Shown: one piece after another, positions 35,825 through 45,505 of the stretch
Layout of the letters: each line of letters opens with the position of its first letter
How positions within the stretch are numbered: position 1 is the stretch's first letter
NCBI GenBank assembly: GCA_947501845.1
Contig: CANMXP010000007.1
Coordinates: 1-64,000 of the forward strand
Direction: 5' to 3'
DNA: 64,000 nucleotides
Source: an uncultured Flavobacteriaceae bacterium
GTDB taxonomy: Bacteria > Bacteroidota > Bacteroidia > Flavobacteriales > Flavobacteriaceae
Position numbers and translations under genes: made by a program
Notes under the pieces: generated by a model
The model's input: the letters and a program-made list of their open reading frames with translations, nothing else
Databases searched by the model: none
What the model was told of the DNA's origin: nothing

Positions 35825-36244
35825 TTAAAACACCTCTCTACCAGAAAAATGAAAAGCACCTTCTATAGCTGCATTATCATCACTATCACTACCATGTACA
35901 GCGTTTTCTCCAATAGAAGCTGCAAATAATTTACGAATAGTTCCTTCTGCGGCATCAGCTGGATTGGTTGCCCCTATTAATGTTCTAAAATCTTCAACAG
36001 CATTATCTTTTTCTAAAATAGCTGCAACAATAGGACCTCGGGTCATATATTCAACTAAATCCGTAAAAAATGGACGTTCATTATGTATTGCATAAAATGC
36101 TTCAGCATCTGCCTTTGTCATTTGCGTTAATTTCATTGCTACGATTCTAAATCCTGAAGCTGAAATTTTTTCTAATATTGCGCCAATGTGTCCTTTTTCA
36201 ACAGCATCTGGCTTAAGCATTGTAAATGTTCTATTTGTTGCCAT
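35825..36244 (-). CDS. ndk: Nucleoside-diphosphate kinase
   Basis: A 139-residue NDK, which moves the gamma phosphate among nucleoside triphosphates through a phosphohistidine. Motifs: [18 protein letters not shown] at the start, [35 protein letters not shown], and the active site [12 protein letters not shown] with the catalytic His. Length is normal. It is divergent from nrnA and has its own promoter element at 36266-36273. Confidence 0.95.
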   Translation of the reverse strand: MATNRTFTMLKPDAVEKGHIGAILEKISASGFRIVAMKLTQMTKADAEAFYAIHNERPFFTDLVEYMTRGPIVAAILEKDNAVEDFRTLIGATNPADAAEGTIRKLFAASIGENAVHGSDSDDNAAIEGAFHFSGREVF

Positions 36245-36265
36245 TTTATTGTTTTAATTTTGCTG

Positions 36266-36295
36266 CAAAAGTAATGCATTTCTAATTAAAAACAA
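36266..36295 (-). promoter_or_regulatory. Promoter of ndk (-33 and -7 elements)
   Basis: On the minus strand TTG (complement of 36293-36295) is followed after 19 bases by TACTTTTG (complement of 36266-36273), fitting the Bacteroidota pattern TTG and TAnnTTTG. The -7 element lies 21 bases before the ndk ATG. Confidence 0.6.
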
Positions 36296-36332
36296 GTTTA
36301 TCCAATTTTAAAAAGTTGTATATTCGTCAACT

Positions 36333-37352
36333 ATGAACAAACAGGATATATCGCATATAAAACAACTATTATCTTCTAAAAAAAAGATTGTAATTGTGCC
36401 ACATAAAAATCCAGATGGCGATGCTATAGGCTCAACACTTGGTTTATATCACTATCTTATAAAGGGCAACCATGAAGTAAATGTTTTGGTTCCTAATGAC
36501 TACCCAACTTTCTTAAAATGGATTCCTGGGAATGACACTATATTGAAATACGATTCTCAGGCTGAAGCATGTGATACATTGATTGGAACTGCCGATATTT
36601 TATTCACTTTAGATTTCAATGCGTTTCACAGAACAGGTGATATGGAAACTGTGCTCGCTGAAAGTAACGCCTTAAAAATCATGATTGACCATCATCAATC
36701 GCCCGATGATTATGCAACCTATACGTTTAGTGATGTTAGTATGAGCTCTACATGCGAAATGGTGTATCATTTTATTGATATGCTAGATGATACCCATTTA
36801 ATAGACGCTAACATTTCAACTTGTTTATATGTTGGCATTATGACAGACACAGGCTCTTTTAGATTTTTATCTACTACTAGTAAAACTCATCAAATAATAG
36901 CCCAACTCATTGAAAAAGGAGCTAATAATACAGAAATTCATAATAATGTTTATGATACCAATAGTTATGGGCGCTTACAACTTCTAGGCTGTGCACTAAG
37001 TAATTTAAAAGTTATTCCAGAATCTAGAACAGCATATATAACACTTTCTCAAGAAGAATTGTATAAGTATGATTATAAAAAAGGAGATACCGAAGGCGTT
37101 GTAAATTATGCCTTATCTTTAAAAAATACTGTATTGGCTGCTATTTTCATTGAAGACAAGCAGGAAGGCATTATAAAGATTTCATTACGCTCAAAAGGAA
37201 ATTTTTCTGTCAACGAATTATCCAGAACACATTTTGGTGGCGGTGGTCATACCAACGCTGCTGGTGGAAAAAGCCATTTATCATTAGACGATACAGTTGC
37301 TAAATTTATTAGTATCTTGCCTAGTTATAATAAAGCCCTAAATAATGAATAA
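36333..37352 (+). CDS. DHH family phosphoesterase (oligoribonuclease / pAp phosphatase, NrnA-like)
   Basis: This 339-residue DHH/DHHA1 protein has the metal motifs in order: HKNPDGDAIGSTLG, LFTLDFNAFHR, MIDHHQSPDD (the DHH motif), and GIMTDTGSFRF. The C-terminal DHHA1 box is GGGGHTNAAGGK. NrnA degrades short oligoribonucleotides (including pGpG from c-di-GMP breakdown) and removes the 3' phosphate from pAp. It overlaps gldI by 8 bases, an arrangement shared with other gliding flavobacteria. Confidence 0.88.
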   Translation: MNKQDISHIKQLLSSKKKIVIVPHKNPDGDAIGSTLGLYHYLIKGNHEVNVLVPNDYPTFLKWIPGNDTILKYDSQAEACDTLIGTADILFTLDFNAFHRTGDMETVLAESNALKIMIDHHQSPDDYATYTFSDVSMSSTCEMVYHFIDMLDDTHLIDANISTCLYVGIMTDTGSFRFLSTTSKTHQIIAQLIEKGANNTEIHNNVYDTNSYGRLQLLGCALSNLKVIPESRTAYITLSQEELYKYDYKKGDTEGVVNYALSLKNTVLAAIFIEDKQEGIIKISLRSKGNFSVNELSRTHFGGGGHTNAAGGKSHLSLDDTVAKFISILPSYNKALNNE

Positions 37353-37887
37353 ATTATTAACACTAGCCGTTGTTTTACTGGCACTAAATTGCAAAACTCC
37401 CGAAGCACGCCGCCCCATTTCAGTAAAAACAGGCTCTTTTATAGATGCTTCTGTAGAACGTAACAAAAAACTCATTGCTCAAGAACAAATTTCCATAGAG
37501 AAAATTATGAAAGAGCAAGACAACAATTACATTGCTTCAGAAAGTGGCTTCTGGTATTATTACAACAATAAAATAGAAATAGACTCATTAAGAACACCTC
37601 TTTTTGGTGATATTATAAACTATAATTATAATGTAAAATCATTAAATGGCAGCTTAATATATTCTAAAGACGATCTTAAAGTGCAAAGCTATGTCATGGA
37701 TAAAGAAGAGTTGTTTACAGGTTTACGCGAAGGCTTAAAACTAATGAAAACTGGTGAAACCGTTACCTTTATTTTTCCATCGCAAAAAGCTTACGGTTAC
37801 TATGGAGATGAAGATAAAATAGGCAGTAATACCCCCATAATTTGTGAAGTTACAGTAAATTCAATTACCCAAAATCAAACTAATTAA
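37345..37887 (+). CDS. gldI: Gliding motility-associated peptidyl-prolyl isomerase GldI
   Basis: The 180-residue lipoprotein has a signal with LALNC lipobox (Cys about residue 16) and a C-terminal FKBP-type PPIase domain ([67 protein letters not shown]). In Flavobacterium johnsoniae GldI is a lipoprotein required for gliding and for the type 9 secretion machinery, probably as a folding factor. Here the gene sits between nrnA (8-base overlap) and a second PPIase gene (1-base gap), matching the gldI neighbourhood known elsewhere. The presence suggests a type 9 secretion system in this organism. Confidence 0.85.
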   Translation: MNKLLTLAVVLLALNCKTPEARRPISVKTGSFIDASVERNKKLIAQEQISIEKIMKEQDNNYIASESGFWYYYNNKIEIDSLRTPLFGDIINYNYNVKSLNGSLIYSKDDLKVQSYVMDKEELFTGLREGLKLMKTGETVTFIFPSQKAYGYYGDEDKIGSNTPIICEVTVNSITQNQTN

Positions 37888-37888
37888 A

Positions 37889-39016
37889 ATGAATCTTTTA
37901 AAAAACGCAGTCAAAATTTTATTAATTACTTTTTCAATATTTTTAGCATCATGCAAAGCGCAATACCCAGACCTTGAAGATGGGTTATATGCAGAGTTTG
38001 TGACTACAGAAGGTGTTATGGTTGCTAAATTAGCTCATGAAAAAGCCCCAGTAACTGTTGCCAATTTTGTTTCGTTAGCAGAAGGAACAAATACTATGGT
38101 AGATAGTACTTATAAAGGAAAAAAATTCTATAATGGACTTATTTTTCACCGCGTTATTGATAAATTCATGATTCAAGGAGGTGACCCAACTGGTACTGGT
38201 TCTGGAAGTCCAGGTTATAAGTTTATGGATGAGTTTCATCCAGACTTAAAACATGATAAACCTGGTATTTTATCTATGGCAAACTCTGGACGCAATACCA
38301 ATGGGAGTCAGTTTTTTATTACAGAAATACCAAAACCCCACTTAGATAACGGCTATAATATTTTTGGAGAGTTAATAATTGGGTTAGATATTCAAGATAG
38401 TATTTCTAATGTAAAAACTGCCGCTGGGGACAGACCTATAGAAGATGTGGTTATTAAAGAGTTAAATATCATTAGAAAAGGAAAAGTAGCTAAATCTTTT
38501 GATGCTCCTAACATATTTACTAATCATTTTGCTGAAGCAGAACGTAAAGAAAAAGAAAAACAAGCTAAAAAAGAAGCTATAATAAAGGCTACAAAAGAGA
38601 AATTTAACGAACAAAAAGCAAAAGCTATTACATTAGCTTCTGGCTTACAGTATATGGTTACCGAAAAAGGCACTGGAGAAAAATTACCTGAAAACGCTAA
38701 AGTACTTGCACATTATGCAGTATACTTTGAAAACGGTAAACTATTACAAACTAGCAGTTTAGAAATTGCAGAAGCTCTAGATGCTGTTAATGAAAAGCGT
38801 AAAGCTGCTAATCGATACCAACCTTTTAATGCAGATATAAGCCCAGACGCAGAAATGATTGCTGGTTTTAAGGAAGGTTTACAACAATTAAGTGTTGGAG
38901 ACAAGGCCACCTTGTTTATACCTTATCATTTAGCTTACGGAGAAGCTGGTACTAGAGGTATTCCTGGAAAATCTAATATCATTTTTGAGGTTGAAATTCT
39001 AGAGCTTTTAAAGTAA
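37889..39016 (+). CDS. Lipoprotein PPIase with cyclophilin and FKBP domains
   Basis: A 375-residue two-domain foldase. A lipoprotein signal ([13 protein letters not shown], Cys near residue 22) is followed by a cyclophilin domain (about 35-195: [50 protein letters not shown]). A charged helix of about 45 residues leads to an FKBP domain (about 245-375: [60 protein letters not shown]). It has two prolyl isomerase folds of unrelated origin in one chain. Next to gldI and lgt it fits a periplasmic folding unit. Confidence 0.9.
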   Translation: MNLLKNAVKILLITFSIFLASCKAQYPDLEDGLYAEFVTTEGVMVAKLAHEKAPVTVANFVSLAEGTNTMVDSTYKGKKFYNGLIFHRVIDKFMIQGGDPTGTGSGSPGYKFMDEFHPDLKHDKPGILSMANSGRNTNGSQFFITEIPKPHLDNGYNIFGELIIGLDIQDSISNVKTAAGDRPIEDVVIKELNIIRKGKVAKSFDAPNIFTNHFAEAERKEKEKQAKKEAIIKATKEKFNEQKAKAITLASGLQYMVTEKGTGEKLPENAKVLAHYAVYFENGKLLQTSSLEIAEALDAVNEKRKAANRYQPFNADISPDAEMIAGFKEGLQQLSVGDKATLFIPYHLAYGEAGTRGIPGKSNIIFEVEILELLK

Positions 39017-39028
39017 AAAACAAAACAT

Positions 39029-39958
39029 ATGCATGTATTAAAATTTGACTGGAATCCTATCACTGGAATTGACATTATTGGAAATTTCAAATTGCACTTC
39101 TACAGCCTTATGTGGGTCTTTGCCTTTATATTAGGGTGGTACCTTATGAAACGTATTTTTACTAGAGAAAAGGTTTCTTTAGACTATTTGGATCCTTTAT
39201 TTATCTATACCGTACTAGCAACCATGCTAGGGGCACGTTTAGGGCACGTTTTATTTTATCAATCGGAATTAATATCCCAAGACTTTTTTAGCATTTTCCT
39301 CCCTTTCAAATTTAAAGGCGGTTTTGAATTTACAGGCTTTCAAGGGCTAGCAAGTCACGGTGCTGCCATTGGTATAATAATAGGTATGTATCTGTATCGC
39401 AAAAAATATAAATACAAATCATTATTATGGGTTTTAGATCGGGTTGTTATAACAGTTGCTTCTGGAGCTGTCTTTATCAGGATTGGAAATTTTATCAATT
39501 CTGAAATTATCGGAAAAGTTACCGAATCTAGCTTAGGGGTTCGTTTTATTCAAGATCAATACCACAAAAGTCAAATCACACAACTTACAGGTATTAAAGA
39601 TGTGCAACAAGCATATGATGCAGTAATTAATAATCCTCAATTTGCTGAGTTGTTAGAAAAAGTTCCATACAGACATCCTGCACAGTTATATGAATCTTTC
39701 TGCTATATTTTTGTGTTTTTAATCTTATGGTATTTCTACTCTAAAACTAAAAAAAGTGAGCAAACTGGTTTTCTATTTGGATTATTTTTAATTTTATTAT
39801 GGACCGTTCGTTTCTTTGTAGAGTTTACAAAAGAACCTCAAGGAGATGAATATATTAATTGGGCTAATTTAAATACCGGACAATGGCTTAGTATTCCATT
39901 TATCCTTATAGGTTTGTATTTCATGTTTATTTACAAACCAAAAACAGCAGTTAAATAA
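39029..39958 (+). CDS. lgt: Prolipoprotein diacylglyceryl transferase
   Basis: A 309-residue multi-span protein of the Lgt family, which adds diacylglycerol from phosphatidylglycerol to the lipobox cysteine of prolipoproteins. Recognised parts: MLGARLGHVLFYQ, GLASHGAAIGIIIG, FIRIGNFINSEIIG (signature G-N-F-x-N-x-E), and YRHPAQLYES near residue 210. It stands at the end of a run rich in lipoprotein genes (gldI, cyclophilin-FKBP), which is functionally coherent. Twelve bases separate it from the gene before it. Confidence 0.94.
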   Translation: MHVLKFDWNPITGIDIIGNFKLHFYSLMWVFAFILGWYLMKRIFTREKVSLDYLDPLFIYTVLATMLGARLGHVLFYQSELISQDFFSIFLPFKFKGGFEFTGFQGLASHGAAIGIIIGMYLYRKKYKYKSLLWVLDRVVITVASGAVFIRIGNFINSEIIGKVTESSLGVRFIQDQYHKSQITQLTGIKDVQQAYDAVINNPQFAELLEKVPYRHPAQLYESFCYIFVFLILWYFYSKTKKSEQTGFLFGLFLILLWTVRFFVEFTKEPQGDEYINWANLNTGQWLSIPFILIGLYFMFIYKPKTAVK

Positions 39959-39959
39959 C

Positions 39960-40454
39960 ATGTTTTTAAAACGCTTTTATATATGGGCTTTTATAATCTC
40001 AAGCGGATTTATTTTAAATCTATCGTCTTGTAAAAAAAACAAAAAAGTTATTAAACAAACCGAAGTTACTTTTAAGAAAGAAGGAGAACTTACTATTTAT
40101 AAGTCTATAGACTCTACAGAAGTAAAACTAGATATAGAAATAGCTGATACCGATTTTGATATCCAAACAGGACTAATGTACAGAAATTCCATGGATACAA
40201 ATCAGGGTATGCTATTTGTATTTGATGATGTAAAAGAGCGTTTTTTTTACATGAAAAACACCAAAATACCCTTAGATATAATTTACATTAATGACAATAA
40301 AAAAATTGTGAGCTTTCAAAAAAATGCTAAACCATTTGATGAAAGCTCATTACCTTCTAATTTTCCTGCAAAATATGTACTGGAAATTAACGCAGGACTT
40401 GTTGATACCTGGCCCCTTTCGGTTGGTGATAGCATCAACTATACTGCTCAATAA
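39960..40454 (+). CDS. DUF192 family lipoprotein
   Basis: A 164-residue protein with an N-terminal signal (GFILNLSSC lipobox, Cys about residue 24) and a DUF192 domain (IADTDFDIQTGLMYRNSMDTNQGMLFVFDDVKERFFYMKNTKIPLDIIYIND). DUF192 is a small secreted beta barrel of unknown function. It starts one base after the lgt stop, so it is the last gene of that unit. ACTG heptad repeats follow directly after its stop. Confidence 0.82.
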   Translation: MFLKRFYIWAFIISSGFILNLSSCKKNKKVIKQTEVTFKKEGELTIYKSIDSTEVKLDIEIADTDFDIQTGLMYRNSMDTNQGMLFVFDDVKERFFYMKNTKIPLDIIYINDNKKIVSFQKNAKPFDESSLPSNFPAKYVLEINAGLVDTWPLSVGDSINYTAQ

Positions 40455-40456
40455 AC

Positions 40457-40495
40457 ACTGACTGCTAACTGCCTACTGCTAACTGAATACTGCCT
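40457..40495. repeat. ACTGNNN heptad microrepeat between DUF192 gene and valS
   Basis: ACTG recurs at 40457, 40461, 40468, 40475, 40482 and 40489; from the second on it has an exact 7-base period (ACTGCTA, ACTGCCT, ACTGCTA, ACTGAAT, ACTGCCT). It fills the gap between two convergent stop codons and ends 3 bases from the valS stop. The same theme is seen at 30674-30690. Confidence 0.65.
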
Positions 40496-40497
40496 TA

Positions 40498-43134
40498 CTA
40501 CCCCAAACTTGCCAAGCTTGCTTTTAACGTTTCAATTTTTGCTAGGGCATCTGCTTCTTTTTTCTTCTCACTAGCAACCACCTGTTCTGGTGCACCAGCT
40601 ACAAAACGCTCGTTGGAGAGCTTCTTTTGCACAGATTTTAAAAAGCCTTCTGTATAATTTAACTCTTCTGTTAATTTTTTAATCTCCGCCTCTAAATCAA
40701 TGCTACCTGCCATAGGTATGAAATACTCATTAGATTTTACCCTAAAAGTCAAAGCCCCATCCACAGCATCAGAAACATAATCGATAGTCTCTAAATTTCC
40801 TAATTTGGAAATAATACTGTCGAATGTTTTATTAGTTTTTTCGTTATTAATTACCGAAAACCCAATAGCATCTTTAAAAGCTATATTTTTTTGCTTTCTT
40901 ATATTTCTAATCCCCGAAATAACCTCCGAAGCAAATCCAAACTCATTAATTAAAGTTTCGTTCACTGGCTTAGATTCTGGCCATTTAGAAACAATTAAAG
41001 CTTCTTCTGGAGTCCTTTCCGCTATATAATGCCAGATATCTTCCGTTAAAAATGGCATAAAAGGATGTACTATTTTTAAATTATCTTCAAAAATTGCAAT
41101 AACCCGCTTCAAAGTTTTAGCATCTATTGGTTGCTTGTACCCTGGTTTAATCATTTCCAAGAACCAGCCACAAAAATCATCAAAAATGAGCTTATAAATA
41201 GCCATTAATGCATCACTCAATCTATATTTACTAAAGTGATCTTCAATCTCAATTAAAACTTTCTGAAATTTAGATTCATACCAATCTATTGCTATTTTAC
41301 TTGATTCAGGCTGTTGTATGCTTTCATCGACTTGCCATCCGTCAACCAAACGATAGGCATTCCAAATTTTGTTTCCAAAACCTTTTCCTTGTTGGCAAAG
41401 CGCTTCATCAAACATTAAGTCATTTCCCGCAGCAGAACTTAATAACAGCCCAACACGAACACCACCAGCACCATAGGTTTCAATAAGTTTTAAGGCATCT
41501 GGCGAATTACCAAGCTGTTTAGACATTTTTCGGCGTTGCTTATCGCGAACCAAACCTGTTAAATATACATTGCTAAACGGTTTCTCTCCTTTATACTCAT
41601 AGCCTGATATTATCATACGCGCTACCCAAAAGAATAATATATCTGGACCTGTTACCAAGTCGTTTGTTGGATAATAGTACTTAATATCGTCATTTTCGGG
41701 GTTTCTTATGCCATCAAAAACACTCATTGGCCATAACCACGAGCTAAACCAAGTATCTAAAGCATCGGTATCTTGTTTTAAGTCGGAAGCCTGAAGTTCG
41801 AATTTTGAAGTCTTTTTCCGAGCTAATTCTAACGCATCCTCTATAGTTTCTGCCACTACAAAATCTTCTTTTCCATCACCGTAGTAATAAGCTGGAATTT
41901 GTTGTCCCCAAAGCAATTGACGTGAAATATTCCAGTCGCGAATATTCTCCATCCAATGACGATAGGTGTTTTCGAATTTTTTAGGAAATAAGTTAATTTC
42001 AGAATCTTCACCTAAAACCGCCTTAATTGCTGGTTTTACCAAATCTTCCATTTTTAGAAACCACTGATCGCTTAAACGTGGTTCTATAACCGCTTTTGTT
42101 CTTTCAGAAGTTCCTACTTTATTAATATGAGTTTCAGTTTTCACTAAAATACCCGTTTCTTCCAATTCTTTAACAACAGCCTTTCTTGCCACAAAACGGT
42201 CTTGACCTTCAAAATGTAATCCAAAACTATTTAAAGAAGCATCTTCATTAAAAATATCTATTACTTCAAGACTGTGCTTATCTCCTAAATATTTATCATT
42301 CTCATCATGTGCTGGTGTTACTTTCAAGCAACCCGTACCAAACTCAACATCTACATAATCATCTTCAATAATAGGAATCACACGATTACAAATAGGCACT
42401 ATGGCCTTTTTTCCACGCAGGTGTACAAACCTTTCATCATTTGGGTTAATACAAATCGCTGTATCTCCAAAAACAGTTTCGGGGCGTGTTGTTGCTATTG
42501 TTAAGGTATCATCAGTACCTTCAATTTTGTATTCAAGATAATACAAATTCCCTTGACGTTCTTCATGGATAACCTCTTCATCAGACAAGGTAGTTTTTGC
42601 CTCAGGATCCCAATTAACCATGCGATAACCACGGTAAATGAGTCCCTTATTATACAAATCTACAAATACTTTGATGACAGCTTCACTCATATCATCATCC
42701 ATAGTAAATTTGGTACGCTCCCAATCACAAGAGCATCCTAATTTTTTAAGCTGCTCTAAAATAACTCCTCCATATTCATGTGTCCAATCCCAGGCATGCT
42801 TTAAAAATTCCTCGCGAGACAAATCATTTTTATCTATGCCCTGTTCTTTTAATTTCGCGACTACCTTTGCCTCTGTAGCAATCGATGCATGATCCGTACC
42901 TGGCACCCAACAGGCATTTTTACCCTGTAAACGCGCTCGGCGAATTAATACATCTTGTATCGTATTATTAAGCATATGCCCCATATGCAAAACCCCTGTT
43001 ACGTTTGGTGGAGGTATCACTATGGTATATGGTTCTCTTTCATCTGGTTCTGAATGAAAATAATTATGCTTCATCCAGTAATCATACCACTTACTTTCTA
43101 CCTGACTAGCCTCATATTTTGAAGGTATTTGCAT
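40498..43134 (-). CDS. valS: Valyl-tRNA synthetase
   Basis: Class I synthetase of about 878 residues. The start chosen is the ATG at 43134 ([19 protein letters not shown]), as the family begins so; an in-frame ATG lies 33 bases further upstream. The HIGH motif reads HMGH in [16 protein letters not shown], and the KMSKS motif reads KMSKQ in [16 protein letters not shown]. The editing domain ([20 protein letters not shown]) clears mischarged Thr. The anticodon-binding domain and a C-terminal coiled coil ([35 protein letters not shown]) close the chain. Length is normal for the family. Confidence 0.94.
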   Translation of the reverse strand: MQIPSKYEASQVESKWYDYWMKHNYFHSEPDEREPYTIVIPPPNVTGVLHMGHMLNNTIQDVLIRRARLQGKNACWVPGTDHASIATEAKVVAKLKEQGIDKNDLSREEFLKHAWDWTHEYGGVILEQLKKLGCSCDWERTKFTMDDDMSEAVIKVFVDLYNKGLIYRGYRMVNWDPEAKTTLSDEEVIHEERQGNLYYLEYKIEGTDDTLTIATTRPETVFGDTAICINPNDERFVHLRGKKAIVPICNRVIPIIEDDYVDVEFGTGCLKVTPAHDENDKYLGDKHSLEVIDIFNEDASLNSFGLHFEGQDRFVARKAVVKELEETGILVKTETHINKVGTSERTKAVIEPRLSDQWFLKMEDLVKPAIKAVLGEDSEINLFPKKFENTYRHWMENIRDWNISRQLLWGQQIPAYYYGDGKEDFVVAETIEDALELARKKTSKFELQASDLKQDTDALDTWFSSWLWPMSVFDGIRNPENDDIKYYYPTNDLVTGPDILFFWVARMIISGYEYKGEKPFSNVYLTGLVRDKQRRKMSKQLGNSPDALKLIETYGAGGVRVGLLLSSAAGNDLMFDEALCQQGKGFGNKIWNAYRLVDGWQVDESIQQPESSKIAIDWYESKFQKVLIEIEDHFSKYRLSDALMAIYKLIFDDFCGWFLEMIKPGYKQPIDAKTLKRVIAIFEDNLKIVHPFMPFLTEDIWHYIAERTPEEALIVSKWPESKPVNETLINEFGFASEVISGIRNIRKQKNIAFKDAIGFSVINNEKTNKTFDSIISKLGNLETIDYVSDAVDGALTFRVKSNEYFIPMAGSIDLEAEIKKLTEELNYTEGFLKSVQKKLSNERFVAGAPEQVVASEKKKEADALAKIETLKASLASLG

Positions 43135-43167
43135 ACTTTGGAATAGTTTTTGAACATTGATGTGCAA

Positions 43168-43562
43168 AAGTACTTATATTTCTTTTTCTGTGAAATGGGC
43201 GTAGCCATTATTTCGTTAATAAATGAGATTTTAATATGAGAAATTACACCTTATCTATGGGTAAGCAGGTTTAACAGTAAAAAAATAAATTTTAATAGAT
43301 AAAACTTATGGTAACGAATGTAAAATAATGATTATCGAATATTTTAACAAAATATAGGCTTATTTGAGAAAAGTTGTACGTACTTTTAACTTTGTTGAAT
43401 ATGTTAACATCCCTGTATTATGTCTAAATTTTTTGTAGATTGTAGAAAAAGTAAGTATGTTTGACATGAAATTAGAAGTAATAAAATGAACATTTTTAAG
43501 CTTAAATGATCAGTAAAAAGTATTCAATATTTGACCTTATAAAACAATAAAAAAATAGAAAA
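43168..43562. other. Intergenic stretch with a promoter candidate
   Basis: The 395 bases between valS and the DUF1573 gene are non-coding by eye. One promoter-like element (43364-43394) is listed separately. It would leave a 5' untranslated leader of about 160 bases before the DUF1573 gene. No riboswitch fold is recognised. Confidence 0.4.
43364..43394 (+). promoter_or_regulatory. Promoter candidate for the DUF1573 gene
   Basis: TTG at 43364-43366 and TAACTTTG at 43387-43394 are 20 bases apart, matching the Bacteroidota pattern. The distance of about 170 bases to the start codon is long, so this is only a candidate. Confidence 0.45.
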
Positions 43563-43988
43563 ATGAAACAATTAATTACAATTTTATTTATCGGATTAAT
43601 CAGTTTATCTGTAAATGCCCAAGATAAAGCAGCAAAAATAAAATTTGAGTCTGAAACAATCGATTACGGAACTATCGAAAAAGGATCAAACGGTGTCCGT
43701 GTTTTTAAATTCACAAACACAGGAGATGCACCACTTATAATCTCTAAAGTTTCGTCTAGTTGTGGTTGTACGATTCCTAAAAAACCGAAAGATCCTATTT
43801 TACCAGGGAAAACTGGAGAAATTGAGGTTAAATATGACACAAATAGAGTAAATCCTATTAGAAAGACAATAACTGTTATATCTAATGCAGAGACCCCTAC
43901 TGTAGCTTTAAAAATAAAAGGTTTAGTCGTAGACTCTAGTAAAAAGAATGTTTTAGAGAAGGAAAATAAAAGTATTGTTCAGCAATAA
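43563..43988 (+). CDS. DUF1573 secreted protein
   Basis: A 141-residue protein with a signal peptide (LITILFIGLISLSVNAQ) and one DUF1573 immunoglobulin-like domain (FESETIDYGTIEKGSNGVRVFKFTNTGDAPLIISKVSSSCGCTIPKKPKDPILPGKTGEIEVKYDT), with the typical SSCGCT motif. Such proteins are abundant in Bacteroidota envelopes; biochemical role unknown. A strong shared terminator (44011-44047) closes the gene. Confidence 0.85.
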   Translation: MKQLITILFIGLISLSVNAQDKAAKIKFESETIDYGTIEKGSNGVRVFKFTNTGDAPLIISKVSSSCGCTIPKKPKDPILPGKTGEIEVKYDTNRVNPIRKTITVISNAETPTVALKIKGLVVDSSKKNVLEKENKSIVQQ

Positions 43989-44010
43989 GACATTTCTATA
44001 AAGAAAAAGC

Positions 44011-44047
44011 AAAGAGCCTAAACTTAAATTAGTTTAGGCTCTTTTTT
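44011..44047. terminator. Bidirectional terminator between DUF1573 gene and aspartyl protease
   Basis: A perfect 14-bp stem, AAAGAGCCTAAACT (44011-44024) with its complement at 44031-44044, followed by TTT on the plus strand and A/T runs on the other side. It serves both convergent genes. Confidence 0.85.
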
Positions 44048-45404
44048 ATTGAAACAGGTTTTCTAAACGAAATTCAAAAGTTAAAGCTTTATTATTTCTT
44101 TCAACTTTTAATTTTATACGTTTACCCGAAGCACCATAAAACATCATAATTATCTCTTGTAGTTTAAAATGGTGCGTACTCTTATTATTTATACTTAAGA
44201 TGATATCTCCTTTTAGCAAACCTGCTTTTTCCGCAGGAGAACCTTCTCTTAATTCCACTATGGCGTAAGCGGGTTTTAATGACATTTTATATTGTGGATC
44301 AATTATAACCCTGGTTCCAACTTGCTCTTCAGAATCTCCATAACCCGTATTATTTCTAATCAAATTATTTTGCTCTTTTACCAATCTAAATCCATTGTGA
44401 GCCAATTCTATACCGCTTTTGTTATATTGAAATTTTTCATTAAAATAATGATTCTTTGTCAGGGTAATCTTTGCTCTTCGATAATCAAAAACAATATTGA
44501 ATCGTTTCAATATATTACCAGACATACTACCGTTACGCCCCTTTAACTTTCTTGCATGCAATACGTACGTTGAATCTGGATAGGAAACATTAACCCTATT
44601 AAGCTCAAAGTTTCTTAAAGAAAAACTCCTGACTTTTGAACGCTTCCCATAAACGCTTCCACTCAAGCCATGACCAAGAAAATCATAAAAATATTTGTTA
44701 CTCGATTTTATTCCTAAAGCATCATCTTCAAATAGCCACAAAGCATCACTACCTCCAGAATCTATCAGCAATTTAACGGGCGTTTTTTTTCTGTTTATCG
44801 TGACATCAGCATTTATATATGGTTTATTATTGTAAAACTCTAAATTCAACCTCTCACATTTTTTACATTCCTTATATGTATACTTTTCTGGTGTTGTTAA
44901 TTTCAAAACCTTTTTTGAATAGTTTATTTCAACCACTAAGTCTTTAAAGAGATCAAAACCAATAATGCCATGAACAGGAAATCCCAACCTAGGGGCAAAA
45001 TTGAGATTAGAGTCATATACAGCATATAGGTCTTGATTTAGCTTAATAGCATCTCCTATTTTAAAAACATTATTTCTAGATCTTAAAGCTTCTACAGATT
45101 CTCCCTCTCCTAAACCTTTTAAAAAAATTGTCTCGGTATCTTTTATTTTTAGCGTATCCGATACATTTAAAAAATTAAAAATAATAGGCTTGCTCACACC
45201 TGTATCCAATAAAAACGAGAGGTTTACACCATTAACTTCAACTGGAATTATAATTAAATTATTTATTAGTTTAAATTTAATCTTATCCGATTGTCTTTTA
45301 TTTTGAATGACAAACCTTTCTTGAGAAAAACCAAGGCTATTAAAGCAAAAAAATACAAAAAAAAGAGATAATAGTTTTTTTATTGAGAGAAATTTAATTT
45401 TCAT
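44046..45404 (-). CDS. Retropepsin-like aspartyl protease with PDZ domain
   Basis: A 452-residue exported protein (signal about 1-27, ending near LGFSQ). Two aspartyl-protease half-domains carry the catalytic motifs DTG (FLLDTGVSKPIIF, about residue 68) and DSG (KLLIDSGGSDALWLF, about residue 214). The C-terminal 90 residues are a PDZ domain (YAIVELREGSPAEKAGLLKGDIILSINNKSTHHFKLQEIIMMFY). Two lobes in one chain resemble a pepsin-like pair, though each lobe is of retropepsin type. It is periplasmic or outer-membrane facing by the signal; no lipobox is clear. Substrate unknown. Confidence 0.85.
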   Translation of the reverse strand: MKIKFLSIKKLLSLFFVFFCFNSLGFSQERFVIQNKRQSDKIKFKLINNLIIIPVEVNGVNLSFLLDTGVSKPIIFNFLNVSDTLKIKDTETIFLKGLGEGESVEALRSRNNVFKIGDAIKLNQDLYAVYDSNLNFAPRLGFPVHGIIGFDLFKDLVVEINYSKKVLKLTTPEKYTYKECKKCERLNLEFYNNKPYINADVTINRKKTPVKLLIDSGGSDALWLFEDDALGIKSSNKYFYDFLGHGLSGSVYGKRSKVRSFSLRNFELNRVNVSYPDSTYVLHARKLKGRNGSMSGNILKRFNIVFDYRRAKITLTKNHYFNEKFQYNKSGIELAHNGFRLVKEQNNLIRNNTGYGDSEEQVGTRVIIDPQYKMSLKPAYAIVELREGSPAEKAGLLKGDIILSINNKSTHHFKLQEIIMMFYGASGKRIKLKVERNNKALTFEFRLENLFQ

Positions 45405-45505
45405 GTAATGAATTTACGAATCTTTTAGGTTAACTTGATTATTTAGTCCTGTTTTTTAAAAAAACTTTAAGATAATTTTCTCAACTTTGCAGCTTAATTT
45501 ATTAT

